A stretch of DNA of 64,000 nucleotides from assembly GCF_900230215.1 (NCBI RefSeq), contig NZ_LT907982.1, positions 1,178,001 through 1,242,000 of the forward strand, given 5' to 3'. Shown piece after piece: positions 1 to 9,221 of the stretch (its first letter is position 1; each line of letters opens with the position of its first letter). A program made the position numbers and the translations under genes. This DNA comes from Jatrophihabitans sp. GAS493 (GTDB lineage Bacteria; Actinomycetota; Actinomycetes; Mycobacteriales; Jatrophihabitantaceae). The notes below the pieces were generated by a model that searched no databases, was not told where the DNA came from, and saw only the letters and a program-made list of their open reading frames with translations.

Positions 1-63
1 AGCTAACCCCTTACCAGCAAAGGGCAAACGTGTCATCTCGGCGTGAATTGCGGTCGTCGCCGG

Positions 64-1035
64 TTAGGGCCGGAAGGAGATCCAGTCGACCAGCATCGAT
101 GCCTCGTCCGGTGTCTTCGCAGTGGGTGAGCCGGGTAGATCGCCGCCGACCGCTACGTTCAGCAGAAAGCACATAGGCTTCTCGAATACCCATCTTTCAT
201 TGGGTTTTAGCTGCGCCGGGACGACGTGTGCGACGGCGACCCCGTCGATCCGGAAGGTGATTTGATCCTTCCGCCGCTCTACGGAGTAGACGTGAAAGGT
301 GTCGGCGTACGACCTCGCCGACGGTTGCTGGTGACTGATCTGCCAAGCTCGGCCGGCCGAAGTCGGGCCATGGACGGTGCTGCCGACCGACATCGCCGCA
401 TTGACCGTCTCCATGATGTCGATCTCACCGGACTTGGGCCAGCCGACCTCGGTGATGTCCCGACCGACCAACCAGAAGGCGGGCCAGATACCGGGGCCAC
501 TGGGCACCTTGATGCGCGCCGAGAGGATGCCGTAGGTGAATGCGAACGAGTCGTAGCTGTGTAGCCGAGCCGAGGTCCAGTCGCGTTCGGTGCCGTCGGT
601 ACCGGTGTAGGTCTCCCGGCGCGCGGTGATGGCGAGATTCCCCTGCCCGTCCAGGGCCGCGTTCTCGGCCCGCGACGTGTAGGTCTGGAGCTCATGGTTA
701 CCCCAGCCGGTGCCGCCGAGCTGGTAGCTGAAGAGGCTGGGGTCAGGGAGGGTGCCGGCGGCGCCGCTGAACTTCTCCGTCCACGCCCGGGTGGCCGTCC
801 ACTGTGGCGTCGGCGTCGGCGTTGCCGTCGGTGTTGAAGGGCCGCCAGGCGTGCCGTAGGAGGTGGAACTGGTGCCGGTCGCCCGAGAAGTGGGCCCCGG
901 AGCGCCGGACGGCGATTCGGGCACTCCGGGATCGCAGGCGCCGGCCAGGACAGCCGCGAGCAGCGTGCCGCAGATCGTGACGATCGCCCGTCCCGCCCGG
1001 CTTGGCCGGCGCTGGGGTCGGGTCACCCTATTCAC
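64..1035 (-). CDS. GH16 family beta-glucanase, predicted lipoprotein
   Basis: Predicted cell-surface endo-glucanase of the laminarinase/lichenase type. The 323-residue product has a basic N-terminus, a hydrophobic segment ending in LAGAC (Cys34, probable lipobox), a Ser/Thr/Pro-rich linker to about residue 80 and then one GH16 domain. The catalytic signature GEIDIMETVN is intact: Glu204 would be the nucleophile, Glu209 the acid/base, with Asp206 between them. An aromatic stretch (IWPAFWLVG) precedes it. The GTG start follows the TGA of the upstream glycosyltransferase with no gap, so the two are probably co-transcribed. The family cleaves beta-1,3/1,4 glucans or related glycans; the exact substrate cannot be read. 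A role in trimming or releasing the polysaccharide made by the neighbouring genes is inferred. Confidence 0.9.
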   Translation of the reverse strand: MNRVTRPQRRPSRAGRAIVTICGTLLAAVLAGACDPGVPESPSGAPGPTSRATGTSSTSYGTPGGPSTPTATPTPTPQWTATRAWTEKFSGAAGTLPDPSLFSYQLGGTGWGNHELQTYTSRAENAALDGQGNLAITARRETYTGTDGTERDWTSARLHSYDSFAFTYGILSARIKVPSGPGIWPAFWLVGRDITEVGWPKSGEIDIMETVNAAMSVGSTVHGPTSAGRAWQISHQQPSARSYADTFHVYSVERRKDQITFRIDGVAVAHVVPAQLKPNERWVFEKPMCFLLNVAVGGDLPGSPTAKTPDEASMLVDWISFRP

Positions 1036-2223
1036 TCAGCGGGGCTGGGTAGCCGCTGGCAGCTCGTCGAAGAGTTGGTCGAAGATCTTCGTCGTCTCGC
1101 CCCAGGAGCGAGGGTCCTGGAAGCGCTGCCCCTTAGCCGCCGGGGCCGCGAGGATCGCTTCCTTCAAGCTGGCCTCACTGCTCGGAGCGACCCAGATGAC
1201 TCCGTCGTACCCCTCGGCCCCGTCACGCAGGCCGCCGACGTCGGAGAGGATCGTCGGCAGGCCGTAAGCCATCGCGACGTGCAGCGGGCCGCTGGCCGAG
1301 GAGCGGGTGTAGGGAAGCACCGCCACATCGGCCAGGGTGAAGAAGTCGGCGACCTCTTCGTCGCTGACGTACCGATTGACCACGGTGATCTTGTCCGCGT
1401 TGCGACCCTCCCGGGCCTCGATGATCGGCTGCGACCAGCCCTCCCAGGTCTCGCCCACGATCACCAGGCGCAGCTTGGCGGCCTCGGACGCCTCGAGGGA
1501 GTTGAAGGCCGAGACGAGGAACTCCAGTCCCTTGTACGGACGCACTGTGCCGAAGAAGAGCAGCACCGTGGCGTCATCGTCGGTTCCGACGACGTCGCTG
1601 CGGGTCGTCTGTGCCTCATGTGCGGAGTCGGCGTAGTGGTCGTAGGGTCCGTGTGGCGCGACGTAGATCGGGCGATCGCCGATCGGGAAGCGCTTGCTCA
1701 CTGCAGCGAGGTCGTAGTCGGAATGCACGACGAACGAGCTGGCGAGCTGAATTAGCTTCGCGCCGACGAAGTTGAGATAGGCGGCGGCCCCGTTGAATCG
1801 GGCTTCGCCGGTGTCCTGAGTTTCGTGGAACTCGATGACGATCCGGGCCCCCATCCGGCGAGCGGCCAGAGCGAGCAGCAGCTGGGAGTGCAGTACCGCG
1901 CCGGTCCACCACTGGAAGACCACCACAGTTGGTCGTTCGCGACGCAGGAACCGCAGGGCGCCGATGACGGTGGTGCCCCAGAACCAATCAATGCCGTCAT
2001 AGACCGGCATCTTCTCGGGATACTCGATCTTGTTGACCCGTTTGCCCACGCGGGTGCGCCCGGGATAGAGCACCTTCGGGATCAGCCGGCGCATCAGGAT
2101 CGTCGAGACCTCGTGCTCTTCGGCCAATGCGGTGGCCAGGCGGCAGGTGTAGTAGCTGATTCCGCTGGTGAACGCCCAACCCGACCCGACGACACAGACG
2201 CGTTCGGGAGCTGGCGTGCTCAT
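1036..2223 (-). CDS. GT4-like glycosyltransferase
   Basis: Probable cytoplasmic GT-B retaining glycosyltransferase of 395 residues. The C-terminal Rossmann half shows FFGTVRPYKGLEFL and the nucleotide-sugar binding region ending ASGPLHVAMAYGLPTI. The N-terminal half has the glycine-rich acceptor loop GSGWAFTSGISYY. The frame is open further upstream to 2355, but I place the start at ATG 2223 because GAGGGAG lies just before it and the residues after it begin the fold. Stop and next start (GH16) abut exactly. It is the first gene of a minus-strand pair facing the divergently transcribed acyltransferase at 2497. Donor and acceptor sugars are unknown. Confidence 0.87.
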   Translation of the reverse strand: MSTPAPERVCVVGSGWAFTSGISYYTCRLATALAEEHEVSTILMRRLIPKVLYPGRTRVGKRVNKIEYPEKMPVYDGIDWFWGTTVIGALRFLRRERPTVVVFQWWTGAVLHSQLLLALAARRMGARIVIEFHETQDTGEARFNGAAAYLNFVGAKLIQLASSFVVHSDYDLAAVSKRFPIGDRPIYVAPHGPYDHYADSAHEAQTTRSDVVGTDDDATVLLFFGTVRPYKGLEFLVSAFNSLEASEAAKLRLVIVGETWEGWSQPIIEAREGRNADKITVVNRYVSDEEVADFFTLADVAVLPYTRSSASGPLHVAMAYGLPTILSDVGGLRDGAEGYDGVIWVAPSSEASLKEAILAAPAAKGQRFQDPRSWGETTKIFDQLFDELPAATQPR

Positions 2224-2496
2224 CGGAACTCCCTCGCAGTCATGCTGGGTACGCCCTAGTCGCGTCGGATCGCCCGCTGGCGTTGGTTGTCGGTATTCAG
2301 TGATGATAGTTGCCGACAGAAGCCCGCGCGCCGCGCACACTGGGAGACTCCTCACGCTGGCCCGGTCAGGAGTGGGCCGCGGCTACAGTCCGTCGCCGGA
2401 AATATTCGCCGACTACTATCGCGGCGCGGGTTGCAACCACTCGAGCGACCATTCAGAAGAGCACCCAGAAGAGCACCCGGAAGAGCGAGGTCAAGC
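2224..2496. other. Divergent intergenic region with a 12-bp tandem repeat
   Basis: About 270 bp separate the divergent glycosyltransferase (minus) and hexapeptide acyltransferase (plus), so both promoters must lie here. At 2455-2490 a 12-bp unit (AGAAGAGCACCC) occurs twice exactly and once diverged; the diverged third copy (GGAAGAGCGAGG) supplies the ribosome binding site of the plus-strand gene. No ORF here looks real. Confidence 0.5.
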
Positions 2497-3120
2497 GTGC
2501 CGCACAAGCTTTATGACACAGCCCGCGTGGCCAGCGAGACGGCCTTCGGCCTGCTTCGGGGTCGGGTCGTCGGGGCGTTGGGCGTGACGCTGGGCCGACG
2601 GCCGATCTTTCTGGGCAGCCGGCCCCGTCTGATCGGCAGCGGCCAGATCCGGGTTGGCGATTACCTGCTTGTCTCCGGCGCTACCTGGCGGGTCACCCTC
2701 TGCGCCGAGGAGGGGGCAGTGCTGCAGATCGGAGACTGCTGCTTCATCAATCAAGGGGTCACCCTCTCCGCCCGGGAGCGGATCACGATCGGCGACAACG
2801 TGATGTTCGGTGACGGTGCGACCGTCCTGGACACCGACTTCCACCAGGTCGACGCCAGCGCTGCGATCAAGACGAGGCCTATCGTCATCGGCGACAACGT
2901 CTGGATTTCCCGGGACGTTCTGATCAGCCCGGGCGTCACCGTGGGGGCCGGGAGCGTCATCGCCGCCGGCTCCGTGGTCACCAGGGACATCCCGCCGGGA
3001 GTGCTCGCCGCTGGTACGCCGGCCCGGGTGGTGCGCGAGCTCGAGCTTCCCGACGGGTGGGTGCGCCAGGACGTCACCCGCAACAAGCCGCTGCTCAACG
3101 CGCTGAGGCGATCCCGTTAG
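2497..3120 (+). CDS. Hexapeptide-repeat (LbH) acyltransferase, WcaF/WbbJ-like
   Basis: Predicted O-acetyltransferase acting on a sugar or glycan intermediate, probably using acetyl-CoA. The 207-residue product is a left-handed beta-helix protein: imperfect [LIV]-G-x4 hexapeptides run from about residue 60 to 175 (ITIGDNVMFGDGATV, IVIGDNVWISRDV, GVTVGAGSVIAAG). The usual acceptor-site histidine sits in LDTDFH, and the typical closing motif GTPARVV is present. The frame opens at 2287, but the GTG at 2497 has an SD-like GAGCGAGG and the upstream residues are Arg/Pro-rich filler, so 2497 is preferred. Its stop overlaps the stop of the convergent gene at 3117-3120. It probably decorates the glycan made by this locus. 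Confidence 0.85.
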   Translation: MPHKLYDTARVASETAFGLLRGRVVGALGVTLGRRPIFLGSRPRLIGSGQIRVGDYLLVSGATWRVTLCAEEGAVLQIGDCCFINQGVTLSARERITIGDNVMFGDGATVLDTDFHQVDASAAIKTRPIVIGDNVWISRDVLISPGVTVGAGSVIAAGSVVTRDIPPGVLAAGTPARVVRELELPDGWVRQDVTRNKPLLNALRRSR

Positions 3121-4364
3121 AGATCGGGGCGCTCGTCAGGCATCTGAACCGGCATCTGGATGAGGGCGTCGGCGATGCTCGCGGCCAATCCCTGATCGAT
3201 GAAGCGGCGGTCATAGGTCACCGACCCGAACATCCGCCGCCCCATCTCGTGAACAACGATTCCCAGCCCGAGATCGCCGATCGGTTGCCCCAGCACCACG
3301 GCGTCGATCGGTATCGGAGTAAGCCACGGCAGGCGCCCGACGTAGGAGTAGCTGACGAGGGTGCGTTGCTGCGTATCTGGTTTCCAGCCGGCCCGCGGTG
3401 GGCGCCGGCGGCGGGTGCCGGCCGTCATAGCGGCGAGGGTGAGCAGCGGGCGACCCGAATGGGCGAATGCGGTTATCTTCTGGCTGATCTCGGTCGGGTC
3501 GCTGCAGTCCTCGATCGGAAGGTATGCACCGGCCGAGAAGTTGCCGGCCCCGAACTTCTTGGAGGGAAGGTAGCGACGGGCATCGGCTACGACGGCGATT
3601 CCCGAATGCACATCGAGTTTCGCGTCGCGGGCGGCTTGAATCGCCCGCGACGCGATGATGCCCGGCATCGACGCGTCGGAACAGTTGACTTTGCGCCACT
3701 GCTTCATCGCCGGGAGGAACTCCAGTGACGAGACCCGACTCTCGACCGCGATCTGCGGCTCCACATAGCTGCCGGGGCCGGCCGAGGTGAGCGGGATCGG
3801 CGGCCGCGGTACCTGTAAGACCTTGCGCAGACGCCTCGGATCACGGCCGTAGTTGTGCCAGAGGGCATCGAAGAGTGGATGCTCGCGACGCTCTGCGGCC
3901 GGCGGCAGCGTGCTCAGCTTCTCCGGCTGCAGCAGAAAGAGGAAGAGCGGCCAGACGCTGCCCGCGTCGCCCAGGGCGTGTGAGAAGTGCAGCGCGCACC
4001 AGTCCGTACCGATCGCGAGCCGGAACGGCAGCCGTCCGAGGGGGCGGCGCTGGGCGGCCACCGCCACCGCGCCCAGGTCACCGCCGTAGGGCTCGTCGAA
4101 GGTTTCGACCAGGGCGTCACAGAACGCCGGCAGGTCAGCCGGCTCGACCAATCCCATCGTGCCGGTCTCGATGTCGAAGAGCTTGAGGAAATGACCGGCC
4201 TTCCCAGCCCGAGCGGCGACGAGCAACTGCGCCCGAACCTCGGCCGGATCGGGTGGGATGACCCCGCCGATCGTCCAGACGACATCGTTCTCGCGCCAAG
4301 CCAGATCCCGTTTGGAGATACGGGATGCGCTGCGTGCCCTGAACTGGTCCGAACCGGTCGCCAT
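3117..4364 (-). CDS. HxxxD acyltransferase, condensation/PapA/WES-like fold
   Basis: Probable CoA- or carrier-dependent acyltransferase of 415 residues. The catalytic motif of the chloramphenicol-acetyltransferase/condensation superfamily is visible as SHALGDAG, with His129 and Asp133. The family includes NRPS condensation domains, PapA-type acyltransferases and wax ester/diacylglycerol synthases; the sequence does not let me choose between them. An SD (GAGG) precedes the ATG. It lies downstream of the AT3/SGNH acyltransferase on the same strand with a 58-nt gap, so co-transcription is likely. The context suggests transfer of an acyl group to a glycan or glycolipid, which is inference. Confidence 0.7.
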   Translation of the reverse strand: MATGSDQFRARSASRISKRDLAWRENDVVWTIGGVIPPDPAEVRAQLLVAARAGKAGHFLKLFDIETGTMGLVEPADLPAFCDALVETFDEPYGGDLGAVAVAAQRRPLGRLPFRLAIGTDWCALHFSHALGDAGSVWPLFLFLLQPEKLSTLPPAAERREHPLFDALWHNYGRDPRRLRKVLQVPRPPIPLTSAGPGSYVEPQIAVESRVSSLEFLPAMKQWRKVNCSDASMPGIIASRAIQAARDAKLDVHSGIAVVADARRYLPSKKFGAGNFSAGAYLPIEDCSDPTEISQKITAFAHSGRPLLTLAAMTAGTRRRRPPRAGWKPDTQQRTLVSYSYVGRLPWLTPIPIDAVVLGQPIGDLGLGIVVHEMGRRMFGSVTYDRRFIDQGLAASIADALIQMPVQMPDERPDL

Positions 4365-4422
4365 TCGAGATCCTCTTCCGAGCTGGTGAAGTTAGCGGCT
4401 AGCCAGTTTAGTCAGATTCCGC

Positions 4423-7400
4423 CTACTTGGCGCCGGTGAGCTCGAGGCTACTGGCCAGCGCGGAGGTCACCGAGATGGCGAAGTTCGAGCTGATGTGGAA
4501 CTTGTCAACGTAGGCGACGTGATCGGTGATCACGGTCGGGCAGTAGGTCGAGCACAGCCACGGTGTGGTGTCGACGAACTTCACCCCAGCCTCGCTGGAT
4601 GCGTCCCGTTCACGGGCCAGATCGGATTGGCTGACCGCCTCCGACGCCGGCGGCGAACACTTCTGAATGTCGTTCGCGTTGGCCGGTAGGCAATCCGACG
4701 GATTGGTGTCGGGCACCGGGATATCGCCGAGCAGGGAGACGTTCGGTGTGATGACCTTCAATTCGTTGAGGGTCTTCACCAGCCCGGCCTTCACTGCCGA
4801 ATCGGCGCCAGACGTAGTCTGCTTGCCGTCGACGGCGAGGGCAACCTGCTCCTCGTTGGCGACGACCACCGCGTCGGGGTGCAGCTTGGAGATGTAGTTC
4901 ATCGCCGCCGTGTGCCATTGCTTGCAACCGGTGTTCGGCGCGTTCTTCTGGCTGCTCCAGATGAGCGTGTCGGCCGTGGTGCAGGCGGCCTCGGCGACCA
5001 GCACGACCTTCCAGCCGTACATGTAGCCGATCGAGTGGAATGCCGGCGTCCACATCCAGGCGTGCGAATCACCGAAGAGAACTACAGTCTTCTTCGCCGC
5101 CGGATTGCCCATCGTGCATTCGGGCACCTGGGAGAAGGTGGCGACGCCGATGTCGGTCAGGCAGTTGCCGGCGTACTGCGGTCCAGTGTTCTTCGCGGTG
5201 ATCTCGTTCGCCGCCTGGGCCGGGAGCTTCTTCACCGCCAGCGCCTTGGTCACAGCCGCAACGGCCTGCGTAGCCGAACCCTCGAGGCCAAGCGCCGTGC
5301 CGAGTGCCGTGCCGAGGTAGGTCGAGTAGGAGGCGGAGAGGTGGGTTCCGTCGAAGGACGTCACGGTATTCGCGATGACCGCCGGGCAGATCTTGGTGGT
5401 GCACAGCCACGGGACGGCATCCACGTAGCTCACACCCACCTGCTGGGCGGTGGCCGCGTTGGCCGCCTCGTGCTGCAACAGGATTGAGTTGGCGGGCGAG
5501 TCGCCACATTTGCTGATGTCACGGCCGTGCTGGGATAGGCACTCCGCCGTGGGCTGAGCGTGGGCGGGGACGTCGGAGAGCACCGCGACGTTGTCCGCGC
5601 TCGACTTCAGCGTGGTGAGGCTCTTCTGCAGTCCGGCCTGCCACGAGGTGTCACCGGCGCCGTTCGGCTGGGCCTCGATGTGCTCGCCGACGACCACCAG
5701 GCTCGGGTGCAGCGCCTTGATCTGCCCGAGAGCCCACTGCCGCCACTGCGAGCACTGCGGATAGTTGTTCTTGGTGGTCGGATTCAACACCTCGATGTCG
5801 GCGACCGGGCAGGACTGCTTGGTGATCACGTACAGGTTGATCGGCGTCCGGGTAGCGATGTTCTCCAGGGCCGGCATCCACTGGGCGGCATGCGAGTCGC
5901 CGAAGAGGACGACGGTCGGGGACTGCGACGTGGCGAGATGCTTGCAGATCTTCGACGTCGTTGACTCGATGTTGGCGATACAACCTTCGGCGTAGGCCGG
6001 TCCCTTGTCGGACGGCACCAGCAGCAGCGGCACCGTCAGCGGCGATGGGATCTTCGTGTCGTTCGCTGCATCCTTGACGTCGGCCAGGACGGTGTTGGCG
6101 GTGGCGGTTCCGGTGTTCGTACCGACCTGCTTCGCGGCGGCGGCGGCCTGCGAGCGAGCCAGCGTGGTACGGCCGTTGTCCATGACGAGAAAGGCATTGG
6201 CAAAGGCGATGACGGTGGCGATGGCCAGCAGACCGCAGAAGATGCTGAGGTAGGCCGACTTCAACAGCGGCACCGAGCGCCGAACCGGGCCTTCGATTAC
6301 GTGGAAGCTGACGAAAGCCAGCAGCAGCCCAGCGAGGGCCAGCAGCAGCTTCTCGAAGACGGTGAGGTTCGGGTAGCGCTCAGTGGCGATCGTGAGAATC
6401 GGCCAGTGCCAGAGGTACCACCCGTAGGAGAGCTTGCCGACCCACTGCAGTAGCGGGAAGGTGAGAATCCAGTTGGCTCCCCCTCGGGCGCGGTACTGCC
6501 CGCCGATGATCAGCAGGCCGGTGCCGATGACTGGCAATGCGGCCGCCTTGCCGGGGAACGGCGTGGCCGCGGTGAAGTGAACGGCGGCGTAACCGATCAT
6601 CACGATGCCGATCCAGCCGGCCACGAACGGGATCCACTTGGCCATCCGGGTCGAGGCGAGCGCGACGCCGGAGACCGCAATGAGCGCCCCGATACCGAGC
6701 TCCCAGGCCCGGGTGAAGGGCGAGAAGTAGGCGACGGTGGCGTTGCTCGAGGTGGAACTCACGCACCACAGGAAGGAGACGACGCAGAGCCCCGCCGTGA
6801 TCAGGGTGGTCGGCACCCGGTGCAGCTTCCCGCCGCGACCCAACTTCAGAATCATGAACAGCAGCAGGGGCCAGACGAAGTAGAACTGCTCCTCAACCGC
6901 GAGCGACCAGTAGTGCTGCAGCGGCGAGGGCGGAGCGGCGGCACTGAGGTAATTCGTGCCGGTCGCGGAGAAGCGGAAGTTGGCCATGAAGACGCTGGTC
7001 CAGATGGCGTCCTTGGCGATACTGGCGATGCGGGTGATCGGCAGGAAGAGGGCCGAAGCGGCCACCGTGGCGATCAGGACAACCGTCGCCGCCGGCAGGA
7101 TGCGCCGGAATCGGCGGGCGTAGAAGTCGGAGATGGAGATGCGGCCGCCGGTCTCGAACTCACGCACGAGCAGGCTGGTGATGAGGAAGCCGGAGATGAC
7201 GAAGAAGACGTCGACGCCGACGTAGCCACCGGGAATCGCGGTGACCCCGCAGTGGTAGAGCACGACCAGGGCGACGGCGACGGCGCGCATGCCCTCGACG
7301 TCGGGGCGGAAGGTCGGGTGAACCTTGGCCGCCCGGGCTCGCTTCTCCTGCGACCGGGTCATGGTCGCCGTCGTCTGAGAGCTCCCCCCGACGTCCTGTC

Positions 7401-7479
7401 CATCGACGTCCTGTCCCTCGGTCTCCGGGAGCGTTCCCGGTGAGGGGGTGTTGAAGGCTGATCCGCTGGGCGGCGTCAC
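4423..7479 (-). CDS. Membrane O-acyltransferase (AT3/OafA) with two tandem SGNH domains
   Basis: Predicted transmembrane O-acyltransferase that moves an acyl group across the membrane onto an extracellular glycan or wall component. It has 1018 residues. After a short Pro/Gly/Asp-rich N-terminus, an Acyl_transf_3 domain (residues about 35-400, about ten membrane segments) opens with EGMRAVAVALVVLYH. Two SGNH hydrolase-like domains follow. Each has a GDSH nucleophile block (Ser529 in VVLFGDSHAAQW, Ser805 in VVLFGDSHAWMW) and its own D-x-x-H motif (FDGTHLS, VDKFHIS). Usual AT3-SGNH proteins are about 650-750 residues with one SGNH domain. The start is GTG 7479, whose GTGA overlaps the upstream stop; ATG 7362 lacks a good SD. 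Confidence 0.85.
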   Translation of the reverse strand: MTPPSGSAFNTPSPGTLPETEGQDVDGQDVGGSSQTTATMTRSQEKRARAAKVHPTFRPDVEGMRAVAVALVVLYHCGVTAIPGGYVGVDVFFVISGFLITSLLVREFETGGRISISDFYARRFRRILPAATVVLIATVAASALFLPITRIASIAKDAIWTSVFMANFRFSATGTNYLSAAAPPSPLQHYWSLAVEEQFYFVWPLLLFMILKLGRGGKLHRVPTTLITAGLCVVSFLWCVSSTSSNATVAYFSPFTRAWELGIGALIAVSGVALASTRMAKWIPFVAGWIGIVMIGYAAVHFTAATPFPGKAAALPVIGTGLLIIGGQYRARGGANWILTFPLLQWVGKLSYGWYLWHWPILTIATERYPNLTVFEKLLLALAGLLLAFVSFHVIEGPVRRSVPLLKSAYLSIFCGLLAIATVIAFANAFLVMDNGRTTLARSQAAAAAKQVGTNTGTATANTVLADVKDAANDTKIPSPLTVPLLLVPSDKGPAYAEGCIANIESTTSKICKHLATSQSPTVVLFGDSHAAQWMPALENIATRTPINLYVITKQSCPVADIEVLNPTTKNNYPQCSQWRQWALGQIKALHPSLVVVGEHIEAQPNGAGDTSWQAGLQKSLTTLKSSADNVAVLSDVPAHAQPTAECLSQHGRDISKCGDSPANSILLQHEAANAATAQQVGVSYVDAVPWLCTTKICPAVIANTVTSFDGTHLSASYSTYLGTALGTALGLEGSATQAVAAVTKALAVKKLPAQAANEITAKNTGPQYAGNCLTDIGVATFSQVPECTMGNPAAKKTVVLFGDSHAWMWTPAFHSIGYMYGWKVVLVAEAACTTADTLIWSSQKNAPNTGCKQWHTAAMNYISKLHPDAVVVANEEQVALAVDGKQTTSGADSAVKAGLVKTLNELKVITPNVSLLGDIPVPDTNPSDCLPANANDIQKCSPPASEAVSQSDLARERDASSEAGVKFVDTTPWLCSTYCPTVITDHVAYVDKFHISSNFAISVTSALASSLELTGAK

Positions 7480-9221
7480 TTGGCGGCCGTCCCGGTCGGG
7501 AAGAAGTTGCTCTTGAAGACGATCACCGAATTCGTCCGGTAATAGGTGCTCCACTTCGGGTCGGCCGACATCTTCTTCTCCAGGTTGGGCAGCGCGTCGT
7601 AGGGAAGAATCCCGAAGTACCAGTCGTAGAACTGCATCTGCTTGGTGATGATGAAGTACGTCGGCACGTTGCCGCGGGCCGCGACCAGGGCATTCACCTT
7701 CGCGTAGTCGGCATCGGTGGCAAAGTGCGATCCGACCAGGTTGGTCGCGTAGATGGCCTGCTGGTCATAGACGTGATTCCAGCGGGCGTAGTCGACGTAT
7801 TTGGCGCTGTTGCGCTCCGGCCACACCGGGGCGGCCGAGGTGAGCCAGGCCGGGATCGGGATGTCATTGAGCAGCGCGGTCGACTCCGCCACCTCTTCCT
7901 TCGTCATGCGATAGGCGAACCACGCTCCGAAGAGACCCTGGGCGGAGAAGATCGACCAGACGGTCAGCAGCGCGACCATCGGGACGAACCAGAAGCGTCG
8001 CTTGGCGGTGAGGAAACTCTCGACCAGCGGCGCGACAAGCAGTGCGCAGCCAGGGAGGGAGAAGAGGAAGACGCGGAAGATCGCCTCGCCGCCGTAGCCC
8101 TGGCCACCGAGAATTCCGAAGGCACTGAAGGCGAGCACGGAGGCCGCCATGAACGGCTTTCGCTGCACCATGCGAACGATCGCCGCGATCACCGCCGCGA
8201 TCCAGAACGACGCACAGAGCACCCGCACCATGCCACTGGTCACCTGCTGACCCTTGATGCCGATTGTCGGCACGTTGGTCTGCGCGTTGGAGATCGGGTC
8301 GACGTTCAAGAGGTGGAACTGGGCCGCCGACTCCCAGTTATAGGTGAGGAAGCCGCCGGCGATCACGATGAAGACGATGAACAGCCACCACGGTTTCACC
8401 TGGCGGGTCAGGAAGAGCAGCCCGGCGACAGCGATCAGCCAGTAGGGCGTCAATTGATGGGTGACGGTGAGGGCCGAGAAGAGCACGATCATCAGCCAGA
8501 GGTAGCGCGGCTGCTTGCGGCTCAGACCGATCAGGGTGACGACGCCGAGGGCCATCAGGAAGGCCGTCCACTGCGGCGAGAAGTAGCCCTGCCCGATCCA
8601 GTCCAGGTTCTGCACCAGGAAGGCGACGATGATCGCCGTCATCTTCTTGCAGTCCCAGGCCCGGGCCATGGCGTAGAGGACGCCGACCTCGATGATGTAC
8701 GCGACCGGGGTGTACCAGTGCGCGATGGTTGTCGCGTTCAGACCGGTGAGATCGGAGAACCATGCGGTAAACGCGAAGAGGCCGGGCCAGTGGTGATAGA
8801 TATCGACGTCGCGGGCAACCGTTCCCGACTTCTCGATGTAGTCGACGACGGCAATGTGCTTATAAGTCCAGGAGTAATACGGCACTGCGGTCGCCAGCGA
8901 AATCGTTACTCGCAGAATCGCCACCGAACAGAATGTCGCGGCCCAGGCGACCGCCGTGCTGCCGGCGCGGACGGCCAGCGCGAAACCGATCGTCGTAAGA
9001 ATGATCGATGCGACGAAGAATGGCGAGGCGACGGGGAGAAGGCCGTACTGGCTCTCCTTGACGTCGTGCATGCCGGGCATCGAGATGAGCCAGCAGATGA
9101 AGGCGGCCGCGACCACCACACCGGAGAGATTGATCCGGCGCAGCAAGGGAGTTCGGGAGCGGACCAGGCGAACCTCAGGTGGCGGCGACGCGTCGGCCGG
9201 GCGATCGGTGAGTGTCGTCAT
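7476..9221 (-). CDS. Polytopic membrane protein, possibly a GT-C glycosyltransferase
   Basis: Integral membrane protein of 581 residues with about a dozen hydrophobic segments spread over residues 30-440 and a soluble C-terminal part of about 140 residues. The layout (early loop with charged residues around DIYHHWPG, many helices, extracytoplasmic tail) resembles lipid-linked-sugar-dependent GT-C glycosyltransferases or O-antigen-ligase-like proteins, but I recognise no diagnostic motif. It is translationally coupled on both sides: TGATG overlap with the gene upstream and GTGA overlap with the AT3/SGNH gene downstream. That tight coupling supports a membrane step in assembly of the same glycan. 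Confidence 0.65.
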   Translation of the reverse strand: MTTLTDRPADASPPPEVRLVRSRTPLLRRINLSGVVVAAAFICWLISMPGMHDVKESQYGLLPVASPFFVASIILTTIGFALAVRAGSTAVAWAATFCSVAILRVTISLATAVPYYSWTYKHIAVVDYIEKSGTVARDVDIYHHWPGLFAFTAWFSDLTGLNATTIAHWYTPVAYIIEVGVLYAMARAWDCKKMTAIIVAFLVQNLDWIGQGYFSPQWTAFLMALGVVTLIGLSRKQPRYLWLMIVLFSALTVTHQLTPYWLIAVAGLLFLTRQVKPWWLFIVFIVIAGGFLTYNWESAAQFHLLNVDPISNAQTNVPTIGIKGQQVTSGMVRVLCASFWIAAVIAAIVRMVQRKPFMAASVLAFSAFGILGGQGYGGEAIFRVFLFSLPGCALLVAPLVESFLTAKRRFWFVPMVALLTVWSIFSAQGLFGAWFAYRMTKEEVAESTALLNDIPIPAWLTSAAPVWPERNSAKYVDYARWNHVYDQQAIYATNLVGSHFATDADYAKVNALVAARGNVPTYFIITKQMQFYDWYFGILPYDALPNLEKKMSADPKWSTYYRTNSVIVFKSNFFPTGTAAK

